A stretch of 12,463 nt of DNA from Prevotella sp. UBA1705 (GTDB taxonomy: Bacteria > Bacteroidota > Bacteroidia > Bacteroidales > Bacteroidaceae): NCBI GenBank assembly GCA_002317385.1, contig DCJH01000016.1:1069-13531 (forward strand), read 5' to 3'. Below are positions 1 through 6,365 of this stretch, piece by piece. A program made the translations under genes and the position numbers. Each line of letters opens with the position of its first letter. Positions within the stretch are counted from its first letter, which is position 1. The notes below the pieces were generated by a model. That model saw only the letters and a program-made list of their open reading frames with translations. It was not told where the DNA came from and ran no database searches.

Positions 1-647
1 CACCAGTTCACCATCGTCTCGCCCTTATAGGCTATGCGATAGTTCATCAGCACGCGGCTCTGAGCGGCTTCGTCCATGGCGTTCCACTCCTCAGCGCTGA
101 ACGACAGCGTGTCGTCCGACTGCGCCACGTGCAGTCCCTGGGTGCCCTGAGCCTGGAAATGCTCCACGAGCTTGTCGATGGGCTGGGCCTTCTGCAGCTC
201 GGTGTCGAAATAAGAATCAAACATTCGCTCAAAGGCCCACTGCGTCCAGTGATAGTATTCGGGGTCGCAGGTGCGCACCTCGCGGTCCCAGTCGAAGCAG
301 AATCCAATCTTGTCGAGCTGCTCGCGATAGTGGTTGATATTCTCTTCGGTGGTGATGGCCGGATGCTGTCCGGTCTTGATGGCATACTGTTCGGCAGGCA
401 GGCCGTAGGCATCGTAGCCCATCGGATTGAGCACGTTGAATCCATTCTGTCGCTTATAGCGTGCATAGATGTCGCTGGCGATATATCCGAGCGGATGGCC
501 CACATGGAGTCCGGCCCCCGAGGGGTATGGGAACATGTTCAAAACATAGTATTTCGGGCGATTGGGGTCTTCCACAACCTTATAGGTTTTCTGCTCTACC
601 CATCGCTCTTGCCATTTCTTTTCGATATCACTGAAGTTGTATTCCAT
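1..647 (-). CDS. leuS: Leucyl-tRNA synthetase, N-terminal part (cut by window edge)
   Basis: Cytoplasmic enzyme that charges tRNA-Leu with leucine using ATP. The minus-strand reading frame is open from the ATG at 647 to the window edge, giving 215 codons of a protein that is normally over 800 residues. It begins MEYNFSDIEKKWQERW, which is a typical LeuRS start. The class I signature is at residues 48-51 (HVGH) inside MFPYPSGAGLHVGHP, followed by the conserved NPMGYDAYGLPAEQYA region near residues 76-91. The editing domain and the KMSKS loop lie outside the window. The start is fixed by homology at the N-terminus and by a good Bacteroidetes promoter about 45 bp upstream. Family assignment is secure; only the 3' part is unseen. 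Confidence 0.97.
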   Translation of the reverse strand, partial: MEYNFSDIEKKWQERWVEQKTYKVVEDPNRPKYYVLNMFPYPSGAGLHVGHPLGYIASDIYARYKRQNGFNVLNPMGYDAYGLPAEQYAIKTGQHPAITTEENINHYREQLDKIGFCFDWDREVRTCDPEYYHWTQWAFERMFDSYFDTELQKAQPIDKLVEHFQAQGTQGLHVAQSDDTLSFSAEEWNAMDEAAQSRVLMNYRIAYKGETMVNW

Positions 648-692
648 TATAGTGTGTTGTGTTTATATTCCTGCTTGAAGCATAGATAATTG

Positions 693-724
693 CAAAGTTA
701 GTGAGAAAAAACAGAAAGCGCAAA
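693..724 (-). promoter_or_regulatory. leuS promoter, Bacteroidetes type
   Basis: On the minus strand, TAACTTTG (700 to 693) matches the TAnnTTTG -7 consensus. TTTG (724 to 721) lies upstream with a 20-bp spacer and matches the -33 element. The predicted 5' UTR is about 40 nt to the leuS ATG at 647. This is one of the best two-part promoters in the window. Confidence 0.7.
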
Positions 725-796
725 GGAAAATGGAAAAAGAATTTTGGCCTTTGCATCGCTCGGTGGGTGATTCATGGGGGTGGAATCATATTTTTG

Positions 797-820
797 GGAT
801 AACCCCATAGGGGGTTATTC
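797..820. repeat. Strong hairpin with ATAG tetraloop
   Basis: AACCCC (801-806) and GGGGTT (811-816) are perfect complements around ATAG. The stem extends through A799-T818 and T800-A817, then one G-T wobble and a G-C pair, giving about 10 clean pairs. There is no T tract on either side, so it is not a standard intrinsic terminator. It sits at the left end of the repeat mosaic. Confidence 0.6.
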
Positions 821-827
821 GGTAGGT

Positions 828-844
828 CGCCATGCCGCATGGCG
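828..844. repeat. Palindrome CGCCATG-CCG-CATGGCG
   Basis: A perfect 7-bp stem around CCG. Its right arm overlaps the first copy of a direct repeat (834-858) found again at 921-945. Confidence 0.6.
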
Positions 845-858
845 CCGTAAAAATCCCC
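834..858 (+). repeat. Short direct repeat, copy 1
   Basis: Twenty-five bases starting GCCGCATGGCG, followed by a CGTAAAA core and a C-rich end. They match 921-945 with three mismatches. The two copies flank the left arm of the 34-bp inverted repeat, so both belong to one composite element. Confidence 0.55.
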
Positions 859-890
859 TACTGGATGGCCGATTGCACTGCGATGAGAGT

Positions 891-924
891 GTAGGGACAT
901 GCCCCGTGCATGTCCGCACCGCCG
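891..924 (+). repeat. 34-bp perfect inverted repeat, left arm
   Basis: It starts GTAGGGACATGCCCCG and is the exact reverse complement of 1093-1126 over all 34 bases; identity stops at both ends. Each arm also contains GACATGC-CCCGT-GCATGTC, a 7-bp stem with a 5-nt loop. The internal stem and paired layout resemble REP or MITE-like dispersed elements. From memory, close relatives of this sequence occur between genes in other Bacteroidetes, where they are often mistranslated as GTCPVHVRT peptides. Confidence 0.8.
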
Positions 925-945
925 CATGGCGACGTAAAATTTCCC
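921..945 (+). repeat. Short direct repeat, copy 2
   Basis: Second copy of the 834-858 unit, with three mismatches. Its first four bases overlap the end of the left 34-bp inverted-repeat arm (891-924). Confidence 0.55.
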
Positions 946-970
946 TTTCAGCGCCTCGCGATGAAAGGTC

Positions 971-1050
971 CTCTCTGTGTCCTCCAAGAATTATTGCAGG
1001 CCCAAAAGCGCCAGCCTCTGTGTTGTCTGTGGCCTCTGTGTGAGGAAAAA
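971..1050. repeat. Degenerate CTCTGTG repeats inside the inverted-repeat spacer
   Basis: CTCTGTGTCCTC-like blocks occur at about 971-985 and as a near-tandem run at 1015-1050, ending GTGTGAGGAAAAA. Units of CTCTGTG/TCTGTGG recur at roughly 8-11 base spacing. From memory, such strings are widespread intergenic repeats in several bacterial phyla. No coding meaning is apparent. Confidence 0.5.
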
Positions 1051-1092
1051 CAGCCTCCCAAGCGATAACAATCAGACATAGGCCTCCCCCTC

Positions 1093-1126
1093 CGGCGGTG
1101 CGGACATGCACGGGGCATGTCCCTAC
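1093..1126 (-). repeat. 34-bp perfect inverted repeat, right arm
   Basis: Exact reverse complement of 891-924, 168 bp away. The spacer contains CTCTG-type repeats and no transposase gene. Confidence 0.8.
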
Positions 1127-1156
1127 TGGTAAACGAATGTGCCCATTCTCTTTCCA

Positions 1157-1177
1157 CTCTGCGCCTCTGCGTGAGAA
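1157..1177. repeat. CTCTGCGCCTCTGCGTGAG-type repeat
   Basis: A near-tandem CTCTGCG unit followed by TGAG and an A tract. It has the same architecture as the 1015-1050 block (CTCTGTG units, then TGAG and A-rich sequence), so the two are probably diverged copies of one family lying inside and outside the 34-bp inverted repeat. Confidence 0.5.
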
Positions 1178-1354
1178 AAAAATGATGATGAAATAATTTG
1201 AAAAAGGCGGTGCAAAGGCTGAAAATAATGAGGAATGACAGGAACTCACACTAAAAATCGTGAAAAAACGAGCAAAAAATCAACTCTCTGTGAGACAGTC
1301 ATTTATCAAGAACGACAAAGGATTGGCAGGGGAAAGAGCACCTTCTCCAATCGA

Positions 1355-1388
1355 GATTAGTACCTTATTGCAAGGCGATTACTACCTT
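1355..1388 (+). repeat. Two-copy 12-bp motif, 22-bp period
   Basis: GATTAGTACCTT (1355-1366) and GATTACTACCTT (1377-1388) differ by one base. They lie in AT-richer sequence with no gene. I suspect a dispersed Prevotella intergenic repeat but cannot confirm it. Confidence 0.4.
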
Positions 1389-1574
1389 TTCGCCCGACGA
1401 TTTGGCCTCTATCGCCGACTTCTTTCCACGTTTTAGCCACGCGAAAACATAGCTTTCGCAGAGGGATGAGGCCGTTTAGCGCTCCAAAAACCCACTCCCA
1501 AGGCTCAAAATTCCGCAAAAATCCCTCATAAAACTCCTATCTGAAGCAGTAAAAACGCTGAATAATCCTGACAA

Positions 1575-1609
1575 GAATAGCTATTCCATAGGTAGAAACA
1601 ACCTATGGA
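1575..1609. repeat. Overlapping palindromes downstream of the DUF4294 gene
   Basis: GAATAGCTATTC (1575-1586) is a perfect 12-bp palindrome. It abuts a hairpin, TCCATAGGT-AGAAACA-ACCTATGGA (1585-1609, 9-bp stem). The hairpin lies 64 bp past the DUF4294 stop and could stop or stabilise its transcript, but no clear T tract follows on the minus strand. Confidence 0.45.
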
Positions 1610-1672
1610 GAGGGGCAATAAAACGAAAGATTGAGAGCAGAATCAAGGCACAATTGCGCCAAGAAATGCGGG

Positions 1673-2314
1673 TTACAATTGCCCCGCCTCCACCTGAAGC
1701 ACTATTCGCTCGGTGAGTCGGTCCACGCCATCGGGGTCGTATTGCTTTTTCAGACTGGCGCCAAACACCCACGCGAAGGCCTGATAGAATCCTGCGCGGA
1801 TAGGTCCGAGAAATCCCTTGATGAGGTCGTAGCTCGAACTGTTGCACTCGCGGTAGACCAGACGGATGAGCAGTTTGCCCTGGCTGTAGGAGAGTTTCTT
1901 CATGCGCGGGGTATATTCCTGCTTGATGCTCGCCTCTACAAGCTTCATGTGCTCGTCGCGCGCCTTCTTGTTGGGCAGCGTTTCGAGATAGTCGCCCGTC
2001 TCGATAATGATGCGGTTCACCTCCTTGGCGATGGGCAGCACCTTCTTGATGTTATACACCAGACGGTTGTAGGCCGCCCGCTGCTTGGCGTCTTTGAACA
2101 CCGGTGGCGAGAACACCCACACGTTGTTCATCTCTACATACTGTATGGAATCGCCGCCCACCAGCACCTTGCCCATCTTCACCATCGGCACAAACGTGGG
2201 GCTGTCCATATCCACCTCCCTGTCTTCGGGGTTGATATAGCCTGGGCGGTCGCTCTGGGCAAATAGTCCCAACGACAGCGACAGCATGAGTAAGATGAAA
2301 GATAGCCTTCTCAT
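1673..2314 (-). CDS. Secreted DUF4294 family protein
   Basis: A 213-residue Bacteroidetes protein of unknown function. A signal peptide is visible at residues 1-20 (MRRLSFILLMLSLSLGLFAQ), with cleavage probable around residue 20. The conserved DUF4294 core runs from about residue 57 to 206. It includes NNVWVFSPP, YNRLVYNIKKVLPIAKE (82-98), LSYSQGKLLIRLVYRE (141-156) and the C-terminal GFYQAFAWVFGASLKKQYDP region (174-193). It probably acts in the periplasm or on the envelope. The frame opens upstream at 2437, but the ATG at 2314 is chosen because it gives the signal peptide and sits just after a two-part promoter. The last residues are more variable. Family membership is recalled from the sequence pattern; no catalytic function is claimed. 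Confidence 0.88.
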   Translation of the reverse strand: MRRLSFILLMLSLSLGLFAQSDRPGYINPEDREVDMDSPTFVPMVKMGKVLVGGDSIQYVEMNNVWVFSPPVFKDAKQRAAYNRLVYNIKKVLPIAKEVNRIIIETGDYLETLPNKKARDEHMKLVEASIKQEYTPRMKKLSYSQGKLLIRLVYRECNSSSYDLIKGFLGPIRAGFYQAFAWVFGASLKKQYDPDGVDRLTERIVLQVEAGQL

Positions 2315-2322
2315 TTCTGGTG

Positions 2323-2353
2323 CAAAAATACAATCTATTTTGGCACTGACAAA
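2323..2353 (-). promoter_or_regulatory. DUF4294 gene promoter inside the PIN gene 3' end
   Basis: TATTTTTG (2330 to 2323) matches TAnnTTTG, and TTTG (2353 to 2350) lies upstream with a 19-bp spacer. The -33 element is inside the last codons of the PIN gene, whose stop is 2337-2335. Only eight bases separate the -7 box from the ATG at 2314, so the transcript would be nearly leaderless. Confidence 0.7.
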
Positions 2354-2766
2354 GAGAATAGGTTTAAAAATTCTGAAGGAGAGTAGACAGTGAGAGCCGA
2401 CTTGTCGAATCCCGACTTGTCTCTTGTCACAATACAATCGGCTTCTTCGTCCTTGGCACAGTGGTATTGCACCGCGTCTTCGAAGTCTTTCCAGTCTGCC
2501 TTCAGGCTCTCAGCAATATGGTATGCACTGATATCCAGACAGTTTACGTATGCGTTGCAGCCGTCTATTTTGCTCTTCAGTTCTTGCTGGTCTATGTGAT
2601 AATGCCGCCCTATATATATGGTATTGACAATGGTTAGGGCCGAAACACACAGTTGCACCCTGTGTGTCATACCCAAGGCAAATATCATCTTCGCCTCTTC
2701 GGCAAAGGGTTCACGGTGACAAATGAGGTCAACGAAGATGTTGGTATCGAGAAAAGCCTTCATCAT
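2335..2766 (-). CDS. PIN-domain protein, probable toxin ribonuclease (VapC-like)
   Basis: A 143-residue single PIN domain. PIN toxins are Mg2+-dependent RNases, usually acting on tRNA or rRNA. The pattern is AFLDTNIFVDLICHREPF at residues 4-21 (D7 first metal ligand), VSALTIVNTIYI (41-52), DWKDFEDAVQYHCA with D97, and ADCIVTRDKSGF with D116. This acidic layout and the FEDAVQY motif fit the PIN_3-like subgroup. All expected acidic residues are present, so it is probably active. The ATG at 2766 overlaps the upstream stop by four bases (ATGA); a second ATG at 2763 is the alternative start. GC content is visibly lower than in the flanking envelope genes, which suggests later acquisition. Target and toxicity are inferred. 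Confidence 0.85.
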   Translation of the reverse strand: MMKAFLDTNIFVDLICHREPFAEEAKMIFALGMTHRVQLCVSALTIVNTIYIGRHYHIDQQELKSKIDGCNAYVNCLDISAYHIAESLKADWKDFEDAVQYHCAKDEEADCIVTRDKSGFDKSALTVYSPSEFLNLFSLSVPK

Positions 2767-3020
2767 TCCATGTATTTTTCTATCCTCAAATGCTTTCCAT
2801 CCTCTTCGGGGGGCACCGGCTGGCCAGTGGATACCGACATGGAATCGAGGAGCTTTAAGGCCTCCTCAAAGCTCATTTCCGTCTCCTTGGTCTGCTTTTT
2901 CCTGACCAACTTGCTCAGTCTCTTCACCAATTTCTCTAATGACTGGGCATTCAGATTGCTGGCCAAAGTGTAGAGAGCGTCCTCGCTGGCGTGCTCGTTA
3001 TGTATAGAATAGGTCTCCAT
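2763..3020 (-). CDS. Small charged protein, probable antitoxin of the PIN toxin
   Basis: An 85-residue protein rich in Lys and Glu, directly upstream of the PIN gene and translationally coupled to it by a four-base stop/start overlap. The N-terminal half has a helical LNAQSLEKLVKRLSKLVRKK stretch (about residues 22-41), and the C-terminal half contains MSFEEALKLLDSM and an acidic tail ending RIEKYME. I do not recognise a named DNA-binding fold. The role as antitoxin rests on position, size and charge; it loosely resembles DUF6364-type partners of PIN_3 toxins. The ATG at 3020 is preferred over one at 3059 because the earlier one lies upstream of the -7 box, and GGAGG stands 11-15 bases before 3020. 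Confidence 0.65.
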   Translation of the reverse strand: METYSIHNEHASEDALYTLASNLNAQSLEKLVKRLSKLVRKKQTKETEMSFEEALKLLDSMSVSTGQPVPPEEDGKHLRIEKYME

Positions 3021-3038
3021 AAATATATTCCTCCATTG

Positions 3039-3046
3039 CAAATATA
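3039..3046 (-). promoter_or_regulatory. -7 element of the antitoxin-toxin operon
   Basis: TATATTTG on the minus strand, 18 bases before the ATG at 3020, with GGAGG between them. No TTTG was found at the usual -33 distance, so this is a one-element call. Confidence 0.5.
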
Positions 3047-3097
3047 AGGCTTTTTGCATGTAATCCCATGTTTTTGAGCAATTTATTTTTCAAATCC

Positions 3098-3128
3098 TTG
3101 TGGCTTTTGCCATAATCTCCTATATTTG
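3098..3128 (+). promoter_or_regulatory. Promoter of the helix-hairpin-helix gene
   Basis: TATATTTG (3121-3128) matches TAnnTTTG, with TTG (3098-3100) upstream across a 20-bp spacer. The 5' UTR would be about 20-25 nt to the ATG at 3155. It faces away from the antitoxin promoter in a 134-bp divergent gap. Confidence 0.6.
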
Positions 3129-3154
3129 CCGATGATTCAAACTCTATACCTACC

Positions 3155-5152
3155 ATGCTGCGCCAACTACTTGCTCTATCCATATTATTATGCTCTGTCG
3201 TGCCCCTCTCCTCCCAAACCCTGAAGTCTTGGGAGGAATATTTCAGCCAGATGGGGCAGCGGGAGGATGCCGAGTCGGAGGGCTGGGAGCAGACTTACGA
3301 GGAGTTGAGCGAGATGGCAGACCATAAACTCGACCTCAACCGATGCAGCCGGGAGGACCTGCAGCGCCTGCCGTTTCTCTCGGCACAGCAGATCATGGAC
3401 CTCATGGAATACCGCGACCGGGCGAGGCGCATAGAGTCGGTGGTGGAGCTGCGGCTCATCCCCTCGATGGAATGGCGCGACGTGGAGATGCTGCTGCAGT
3501 TTGTGGAGGTCAGGCCCGAGGTGCGCCGCGACACGCTGCCGTCGCTGCGCCAGCTGCTCCGCTATGGCCGGCACGAGCTGGTGGGCACGCTCAAGCTGCC
3601 CTTCTACACCCGACGGGGCGACGAGAACGGCTATCTGGGCTACAAATACAAGCATTGGCTGCGCTACACCTTTACCTCCACCCAGCACGTGAAGGCCGGC
3701 CTCGTGGCCTCGCAGGATGCCGGCGAGCCCTTCTTCGCGGGCAGAAACAGTCTGGGCTACGACTTCTATTCGGCCTATCTGCTGCTGCGCGATGTGGGCC
3801 GCATACGCGCGTTGGCCCTCGGTCGCTACCGCCTGCGACTGGGCATGGGACTCATCATGAACAACTCCTTTGGCTTAGGCAAACTCAACACGCTCGCAAT
3901 GCTCGGGCGGTCGGGCAATCATATCTATGCCCACAGCAGCCGATTGGAGGCCAACTACCTGCAGGGCGCGGCGTCAACGGTGACCCTTGCCCGAGGCTTG
4001 GATGCCACGGCATTTGTGTCGTGGCGCCAGATCGATGCCACGCTCAACGCCGATTCCACCACCGTGGCCACCCTCCTGCGCTCGGGCTATCACCGCACGG
4101 AGAGCGAGATGGCGCGCCGCCGCAACACCTCGCAGTTGCTCACGGGCGGCAACCTCAACTTTTTCAGTCGAGGATTCCACGTGGGTGTCACGGCGCTCTA
4201 CACCTCGTTCAGTCGTGAGCTGCGTCCCGACGTCTCGACGCTCTATAGGCGATGGTATGCCTCGGGCTCACGGTTCTGGAACGCGAGCATCGACTACGGC
4301 TACATTTCGGGCCGGCTCAATGTGGCCGGCGAGACCGCCACGGGCACCCGGGGCAGCGTGGCCACTATCAATAGCGTGAGCTATCAGCTGCTGTCCAACC
4401 TCTCGCTCATGGCCCTTCAGCGCTATTATCCCTACCAGTTCTGCGCTGTCTTCGGCGAGAGTTTTGCCGACGGCGGGGCGGTGAACAATGAGAGCGGGGT
4501 GTATCTCGGCGGCAACTGGGCACCCATGAGGGGCATGGCGGTGGTGTTCTACACCGACGTGGCCTATTTCGCATGGCCCCGCTATCAGGCGTCTGCGGCC
4601 TCGCATAGCTGGGATCACTTCGTGCAGATGACCTATGAACGTGGCGCATGGGATTTCCTTGCGCGCTACAGAATGAAATGTAGGGAGCTCGACAACGATG
4701 CCAAAACGGCCTTGATCTATCGGAATGAGCATCGCGCCCGACTGGCCTTAGGCTACGACGGCGGCTCGTGGACCACTCGCACGCAGGCCGACATGAGCCT
4801 CTGCGCATTCGGACAGCATAGCTTCGGCTATATGATGACGGAGAATGCCACCTACCGCTACGGCCCCCTGCGACTGCAGGCCACACTGGGCTTTTTCCAC
4901 ACCGACGACTACAGTTCGCGCGTCTACGTCTACGAGCCGGGGCCGCTCTATCAGTTTTCCTTCCCTTCGTTCTACGGCGAGGGACTGCGATGGGCGCTCA
5001 GCGTGAGGGCCGACGTGGGTAGTCGCACCATGATGATGGCCAAACTGGGCTCCACCCGCTACTTCGACCGCGACTCGATGGGCAGCGGACTGCAGCAGGT
5101 AATGGGCCGCAGCATGACCGATCTGGAGGTGCAGCTGAGGCTGAAACTGTGA
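3155..5152 (+). CDS. Exported helix-hairpin-helix protein with probable outer-membrane beta-barrel
   Basis: A 665-residue protein. Residues 1-20 form a signal peptide (MLRQLLALSILLCSVVPLSS), with Q21 as a likely mature start. An acidic linker follows, then a ComEA-like helix-hairpin-helix at about 57-90 (KLDLNRCSREDLQRLPFLSA) and a related helical repeat near 94-118. From about residue 125 to the end the sequence changes to many short alternating strands rich in Tyr, Arg, Gly and Ser, ending LEVQLRLKL, as in outer-membrane beta-barrels. HhH modules bind DNA or protein; in this Bacteroidetes family the function is unknown. A role in DNA binding or uptake at the surface is only a guess. It is transcribed alone and converges on the GT4 gene, whose stop is 32 bp away. 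GC is high (about two thirds in a sampled stretch). Confidence 0.8.
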   Translation: MLRQLLALSILLCSVVPLSSQTLKSWEEYFSQMGQREDAESEGWEQTYEELSEMADHKLDLNRCSREDLQRLPFLSAQQIMDLMEYRDRARRIESVVELRLIPSMEWRDVEMLLQFVEVRPEVRRDTLPSLRQLLRYGRHELVGTLKLPFYTRRGDENGYLGYKYKHWLRYTFTSTQHVKAGLVASQDAGEPFFAGRNSLGYDFYSAYLLLRDVGRIRALALGRYRLRLGMGLIMNNSFGLGKLNTLAMLGRSGNHIYAHSSRLEANYLQGAASTVTLARGLDATAFVSWRQIDATLNADSTTVATLLRSGYHRTESEMARRRNTSQLLTGGNLNFFSRGFHVGVTALYTSFSRELRPDVSTLYRRWYASGSRFWNASIDYGYISGRLNVAGETATGTRGSVATINSVSYQLLSNLSLMALQRYYPYQFCAVFGESFADGGAVNNESGVYLGGNWAPMRGMAVVFYTDVAYFAWPRYQASAASHSWDHFVQMTYERGAWDFLARYRMKCRELDNDAKTALIYRNEHRARLALGYDGGSWTTRTQADMSLCAFGQHSFGYMMTENATYRYGPLRLQATLGFFHTDDYSSRVYVYEPGPLYQFSFPSFYGEGLRWALSVRADVGSRTMMMAKLGSTRYFDRDSMGSGLQQVMGRSMTDLEVQLRLKL

Positions 5153-5184
5153 AAAAGGAGTGGGAAAAATGGGTTGGCAGGGTG

Positions 5185-6324
5185 TCAGCCCATAAGTTTG
5201 GCATACTCGTCCATCATCGATTGGGCGACGTCTGCGTTCTCAAAGCGCCTCACAAAGCTACGGCTCTGTGCCACGGCATCGTCTCTGAAGGGCTTGTCCG
5301 TGAGGTATTGGCTCACGGCCTGGGCCATGCCCGCCACGTCGTCGGGGTCTACATAGAGGCAGTGGGGGCCGCCGGCCTCCTCTAAGCACGAGCCCGTGGC
5401 GGCCACCACAGGCAGTCCGCTCTGGATGGCCTCGATGATGGGGATGCCGAATCCCTCGTATCGCGAGGGATAGACAAATAGCTGCGCCCCCTGATAGATG
5501 GCCGGGAGGTCGTCGTTGGGGATGCCGTGGAGCAGATGGAGACGGGGCGCGAGGCCGTGGTGCGCGGCATAGTCGGCCACCTGTCGGGCATAATTGGTGG
5601 GGCGTCCCACGGCCACGAGATGGAGGTCTGGGGGCAGCAGGCTCAGCGACTGGGCCGCAAGCATCAGGTTCTTGCGCTCCTCGATGCTGCCCACCTGGAG
5701 CATATAGCGGTCGGGAAGCTGGTATTTCCGCTTCACTTCGGCTATCTTTTCCTCGCTCACCGGGGCATGGAAGGCCGTGCCGCAGCTCTGATAAATCACG
5801 TCGATGCGGTCTGCGGGGAAGTCGGAATAGTGGAGAATGTCGCGCTTGGTGCACTCGCTGATGGCCACAATGCGGTCGGCTTCCCGCAGCGTGCGGTAGA
5901 ATTTGCGCTTGTAGAGCTGCACGTCTATCCAGTGATAATACTCCGGATGGCGCAGGAAAATGAGGTCGTGGATGGTCACCAGGGTGCGGATGCCCGCCCG
6001 GCGGATGCCTGCAGGCAGCTCGCCCGATAGGCCGTGGAAGAGCGGAATGCCGTCGTTCACGAGATCGTTCACGATGCCACGGGAGCGCCAGAGGTCCTGG
6101 CAGATGCGGAGTTTTCGGCCAGAATAGACAAACTCCACACGCTCATGGGCCTCGACCTGGAGGCGAAGGTCGTCGCGCCCGCTATCGGGAGCATATAGCC
6201 TCAAGGTAGGACCGGCAGGCAGATGGGCCAGCGAATTGACCAGCGTCCGGCCGTAGTTGCCCAGTCCGGTGCCATTACCGACGATGCGCTTGGCATCAAA
6301 TCCTATCATCTTTATTTTGTCCAT
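5185..6324 (-). CDS. GT-B glycosyltransferase, GT4 family
   Basis: A 379-residue cytoplasmic or membrane-associated transferase that should move a sugar from a nucleotide-sugar to a glycan or lipid acceptor with retention of configuration. The N-terminal Rossmann domain contains GTGLGNYGRTLVNSL (18-32) and LVTIHDLIFLRHPEYY (115-130). The donor domain contains VGSIEERKNL (211-220, with R217 and K218 in the phosphate-binding position) and the EX7E motif EGFGIPIIE (E290, E298). Length is normal for GT4. The start at 6324 lies 8 bases after a TATATTTG box; Met6 (6309) is possible. Donor and acceptor are unknown. A divergent GT2 gene and the nearby acyltransferase operon suggest lipooligosaccharide or other surface-glycan assembly. 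Confidence 0.9.
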   Translation of the reverse strand: MDKIKMIGFDAKRIVGNGTGLGNYGRTLVNSLAHLPAGPTLRLYAPDSGRDDLRLQVEAHERVEFVYSGRKLRICQDLWRSRGIVNDLVNDGIPLFHGLSGELPAGIRRAGIRTLVTIHDLIFLRHPEYYHWIDVQLYKRKFYRTLREADRIVAISECTKRDILHYSDFPADRIDVIYQSCGTAFHAPVSEEKIAEVKRKYQLPDRYMLQVGSIEERKNLMLAAQSLSLLPPDLHLVAVGRPTNYARQVADYAAHHGLAPRLHLLHGIPNDDLPAIYQGAQLFVYPSRYEGFGIPIIEAIQSGLPVVAATGSCLEEAGGPHCLYVDPDDVAGMAQAVSQYLTDKPFRDDAVAQSRSFVRRFENADVAQSMMDEYAKLMG

Positions 6325-6332
6325 GAGCGATG

Positions 6333-6340
6333 CAAATATA
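6333..6340 (-). promoter_or_regulatory. -7 element of the GT4 gene
   Basis: TATATTTG on the minus strand, eight bases before the ATG at 6324. It is 12 bp from the oppositely oriented -7 element at 6353, so the two polymerase sites overlap. No good -33 TTTG was seen. Confidence 0.6.
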
Positions 6341-6352
6341 CGAAAAAAAGAT

Positions 6353-6360
6353 TATCTTTG
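6353..6360 (+). promoter_or_regulatory. -7 element of the GT2 gene
   Basis: TATCTTTG, followed by only five bases (CAGAT) before the ATG at 6366. With a start site a few bases past the box, the mRNA would be leaderless or nearly so. This also decides the start codon: the upstream in-frame ATG at 6330 lies before the promoter. Confidence 0.6.
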
Positions 6361-6365
6361 CAGAT

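Larger units (their letters stand above)
725..1672. other. Gene-free region with a mosaic of short repeats
   Basis: No reading frame here looks like a real gene. The short frames on both strands run through repeats and low-complexity stretches and resemble no family known to me. The left half (about 797-1180) holds a hairpin, a short direct repeat, a perfect 34-bp inverted repeat and CTCTG-type degenerate repeats. The right half (about 1190-1660) is more AT-rich, with a two-copy 12-bp motif (1355-1388) and overlapping palindromes at 1575-1609. It separates the leuS promoter from the 3' end of the DUF4294 gene. It may be a landing zone for dispersed non-coding repeats or the remains of lost genes. 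Confidence 0.6.

Noticed and set aside
129..689. 186-codon plus-strand frame
   Set aside because: It is antisense to leuS, whose HVGH and downstream motifs are unmistakable on the other strand, and it shows no family pattern.
891..1126. Inverted repeat as the ends of an insertion sequence
   Set aside because: Only 168 bp lie between the arms and no transposase, target duplication or coding sequence is present.
774..1249. Several overlapping frames on both strands (up to 144 codons)
   Set aside because: They translate the 34-bp inverted repeat and CTCTG repeats; the repeated GTCPVHVRT peptide in both orientations is a sign of non-coding repeat sequence.
1260..1280. TCGT-GAAAAA-ACGA mini-hairpin with a T tract on the minus strand, as a terminator for DUF4294
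   Set aside because: The stem is only four base pairs and it lies about 400 bp past the stop codon, so support is too weak.
725..1400. CRISPR array
   Set aside because: Repeats are too few, too irregular and differ in orientation; there are no regularly spaced units and no cas genes.
3343..4218. 291-codon plus-strand frame inside the HhH gene
   Set aside because: An alternative-frame product of GC-rich sequence, rich in Pro, Ala, Gly and Arg, with no motif; the main frame has a signal peptide and HhH module.
5153..5184. Weak GGGTTG/CAGCCC hairpin just past the HhH stop as a terminator
   Set aside because: The stem includes a wobble pair, the right arm extends into the GT4 coding sequence and no T tract follows.
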